A stretch of DNA of 5,722 nt, taken from the NCBI GenBank assembly GCA_900542615.1, contig UQOG01000123.1, forward strand, positions 1 through 5,722. The letters run 5' to 3'. A program made the translations under genes and the position numbers. Numbering within the stretch: position 1 is the first letter of the stretch; every line of letters begins with the position of its first letter. The DNA comes from an uncultured Eubacteriales bacterium. GTDB taxonomy: Bacteria; Bacillota; Clostridia; Christensenellales; CAG-138. Positions 4,303 to 5,722 of the stretch are shown piece after piece. The notes below the pieces were generated by a model. It worked only from the letters and a program-made list of their open reading frames with translations, was not told the DNA's origin and made no database searches.

Positions 4303-5586
4303 GGCCTGGATCTTCGGGAAAACATCCGCATGGCCATGGAAGGCCTGCGGGCCAATAAAATGCGGTCCCTGTTGACCATGCTGGGCATTATCATCGGCAT
4401 CGGCTCGGTGATCGGCATCCTCACGGTGGGGGAAGGGCTTTCCTCCACCATCACCGGGGAGATGGCCGCCCTGGGCGCCCAGAATATTTCGGTGTATTTC
4501 CAGGAGCGCTCCGATGATTACGGGGACAATCTCCTGGCCTCCATGACCTCCTGGTGGATCGACGAGGAGGACGCCTTTACCGACGATATGTTCGCAGCCC
4601 TCCAGGCCCAATACCCCGACCTGGTGGGCCCGGTGGCCCTGGACGAGGGATTGGGCAGCGGCCAGGTGAACAAGGGCCGGGATTACGCCAATATCTACCT
4701 ATACGGGGTCAATGAAAACTATTTGCCCCTGTATAACGTGGAAATCATCGCCGGCCGAAATTTGCGGCCAAAGGACAACGAAGGCGCCCGGAACGTGGCG
4801 GTGGTATCCGACAAGCTGGTGAACAACATGTTCAACGGGGATATCCAGGGCGCATTGGGCCAGGAGATCCAGGCTACGGTGAACGGGGAAACCTATACCT
4901 ATACCATCGTGGGCGTATACCAATACAAGCAAAACGCCATGATGAGCGCCATCTCCACGGCTTCGGACAAGGATATTTCCACCGAGCTGTATGTGCCTCT
5001 GAACACGGTCAAACGCATCACCGGCACCATGTTGGGCCGCTACCAGTACGCCACCATCGCCTCCCTGGGCCAGGATAGCCAGGCTGTGGCCTCCCTGATC
5101 CAGGATTTCCTCAACCGCTATTATGCCAACAACCAGGACTTTCAGGTGGGCGTCATGGCCATGGAAACCATGACGGATATGGTTTCCTCCACCATGAATA
5201 CCCTGAGCATCGCCATATCCGTCATCGCAGGGATCTCCCTATTGGTGGGCGGCATCGGGGTGATGAACATCATGCTGGTATCCGTTACCGAGCGCACCCG
5301 GGAGATCGGTACCCGCAAAGCCCTGGGCGCTACCAATGGCAATATCCGCACCCAGTTCGTGGTGGAAAGCGTGATCATCTGCCTGGTGGGCGGCCTCATC
5401 GGCATCCTGGTGGGAGCGGCCCTGGGCTATCTGGGCAGCTCCCTGCTGGAGGCCCCCAGCGGCCCCACCTTGGGCTCCATTCTGCTGGCCTTCGGCTTCT
5501 CCATGGCCATCGGCGTCTTTTTCGGCTACTACCCCGCCAACAAAGCCGCGAACCTGGATCCCATCGAAGCCCTCCGCTACGAATAG
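4300..5586 (+). CDS. MacB-type ABC exporter permease (FtsX-like, MacB_PCD extracellular domain)
   Basis: This 428-aa permease has the type VII (MacB-fold) layout. Amphipathic N-terminal ENIRMAMEGLRANKMRSLLTMLGIIIGI leads into membrane helix one (about 22-46). A large extracytoplasmic domain follows (about 47-298), then helices two (302-327), three (354-379) and four (391-411). Typical family sequences are VGGIGVMNIMLVSVTERTREIG before and within the cytoplasmic coupling segment, TRKALGAT (338-345), and the C-terminal YYPANKAANLDPIEALRYE. Such permeases dimerise and move the extracytoplasmic domain by mechanotransmission, rather than passing substrate through the membrane core. This is known for E. 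coli MacB and inferred here. Unlike E. coli MacB, the ATPase is a separate protein, as in Gram-positive YknYZ systems. Length is normal and nothing is truncated. The substrate cannot be read from sequence; options include antimicrobial peptides, toxins and lipids. It is the last gene visible in the operon. Confidence 0.95.
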   Translation: MGLDLRENIRMAMEGLRANKMRSLLTMLGIIIGIGSVIGILTVGEGLSSTITGEMAALGAQNISVYFQERSDDYGDNLLASMTSWWIDEEDAFTDDMFAALQAQYPDLVGPVALDEGLGSGQVNKGRDYANIYLYGVNENYLPLYNVEIIAGRNLRPKDNEGARNVAVVSDKLVNNMFNGDIQGALGQEIQATVNGETYTYTIVGVYQYKQNAMMSAISTASDKDISTELYVPLNTVKRITGTMLGRYQYATIASLGQDSQAVASLIQDFLNRYYANNQDFQVGVMAMETMTDMVSSTMNTLSIAISVIAGISLLVGGIGVMNIMLVSVTERTREIGTRKALGATNGNIRTQFVVESVIICLVGGLIGILVGAALGYLGSSLLEAPSGPTLGSILLAFGFSMAIGVFFGYYPANKAANLDPIEALRYE

Positions 5587-5663
5587 TCCTGCGCAGTGCT
5601 ACGCGCACGGCGGTCCTGCGCGGACGGCGGCCCTACGCGGGCGGCGAGCGTCGCGCACTGGCG
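5586..5663. repeat. Tandem 17-bp palindromic units after the permease stop
   Basis: Three adjacent 17-bp units (5596-5612, 5613-5629, 5630-5646) share the plan 4-base arm, 5-base loop, 4-base arm, GGCG. Arms are GTGC/GCAC, GTCC/GGAC and GCCC/GGGC; loops are TACGC, TGCGC and TACGC. A degenerate fourth unit follows (5647-5663, three of four pairs kept). A partial copy, GTCCTGCGC, starts at the last base of the stop codon (5586-5594). Arms differ between units but remain complementary. No T-run follows, so it is not a standard terminator. The function is unknown. Confidence 0.75.
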
Positions 5664-5690
5664 GGCGCGGTTGCCCGGGGATAGCAGCCC

Positions 5691-5715
5691 GCGGCGGGGC
5701 GGATGAAGCCGCCGC
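5691..5715. repeat. GC-rich inverted repeat near the right edge
   Basis: GCGGCGG (5691-5697) and CCGCCGC (5709-5715) can form a 7-bp stem with an 11-base loop. It could be the stem of the exporter operon's terminator, but no T-run is visible before the window ends 7 bases later. I see no gene between the permease stop and the edge. Confidence 0.35.
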
Positions 5716-5722
5716 TGCCCTC

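Overview
The window looks like chromosomal DNA from a high-GC Gram-positive anaerobe, most plausibly a Clostridia/Oscillospirales-type Firmicute. This is inferred from the AGGAGG-type ribosome binding sites, the stand-alone LytTR regulator paired with a DUF3021 membrane protein, and a MacA/MacB-like exporter whose ATPase and permease are separate proteins, as in Bacillus YknXYZ. No gene here identifies a genus. There are no rRNA, tRNA, CRISPR, phage or transposase features.

Layout. Positions 1-273 hold no gene. They contain a series of GC-rich hairpins, including a likely intrinsic terminator for the leftward operon. Positions 274-1123 hold a two-gene leftward operon: a LytTR DNA-binding protein (promoter-proximal), then a four-helix DUF3021 membrane protein one base downstream. 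Positions 1124-1647 are a divergent control region. It has one leftward promoter and two well-formed rightward promoters: P1, near-consensus with an extended -10, and P2, with a perfect TATAAT. It also has a 21-bp-phased direct repeat just upstream of P1 and two possible tiny leader ORFs. Positions 1648-5586 hold a tight rightward operon: a 652-aa membrane-fusion/adaptor protein, a 228-aa ABC ATPase (7-base gap) and a 428-aa MacB-type permease (TGATG overlap). Positions 5587-5722 hold GC-rich palindromic tandem repeats and no recognisable gene.

How it may work. The permease and ATPase should form a type VII (MacB-fold, mechanotransmission) ABC complex in the cytoplasmic membrane, with the adaptor standing on the outer face. 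The substrate cannot be read from sequence; antimicrobial peptides, lipids and other amphiphiles are known for the family. The divergent LytTR-DUF3021 pair resembles LytTR regulatory systems, in which a membrane protein restrains a LytTR activator. Its position suggests it controls the exporter, itself, or both; this is inference.

The most unusual points are a proline/glycine/threonine octapeptide array inserted exactly where the adaptor's coiled-coil hairpin should turn, and the 17-bp tandem palindromes after the permease, whose stem bases change in compensating pairs.
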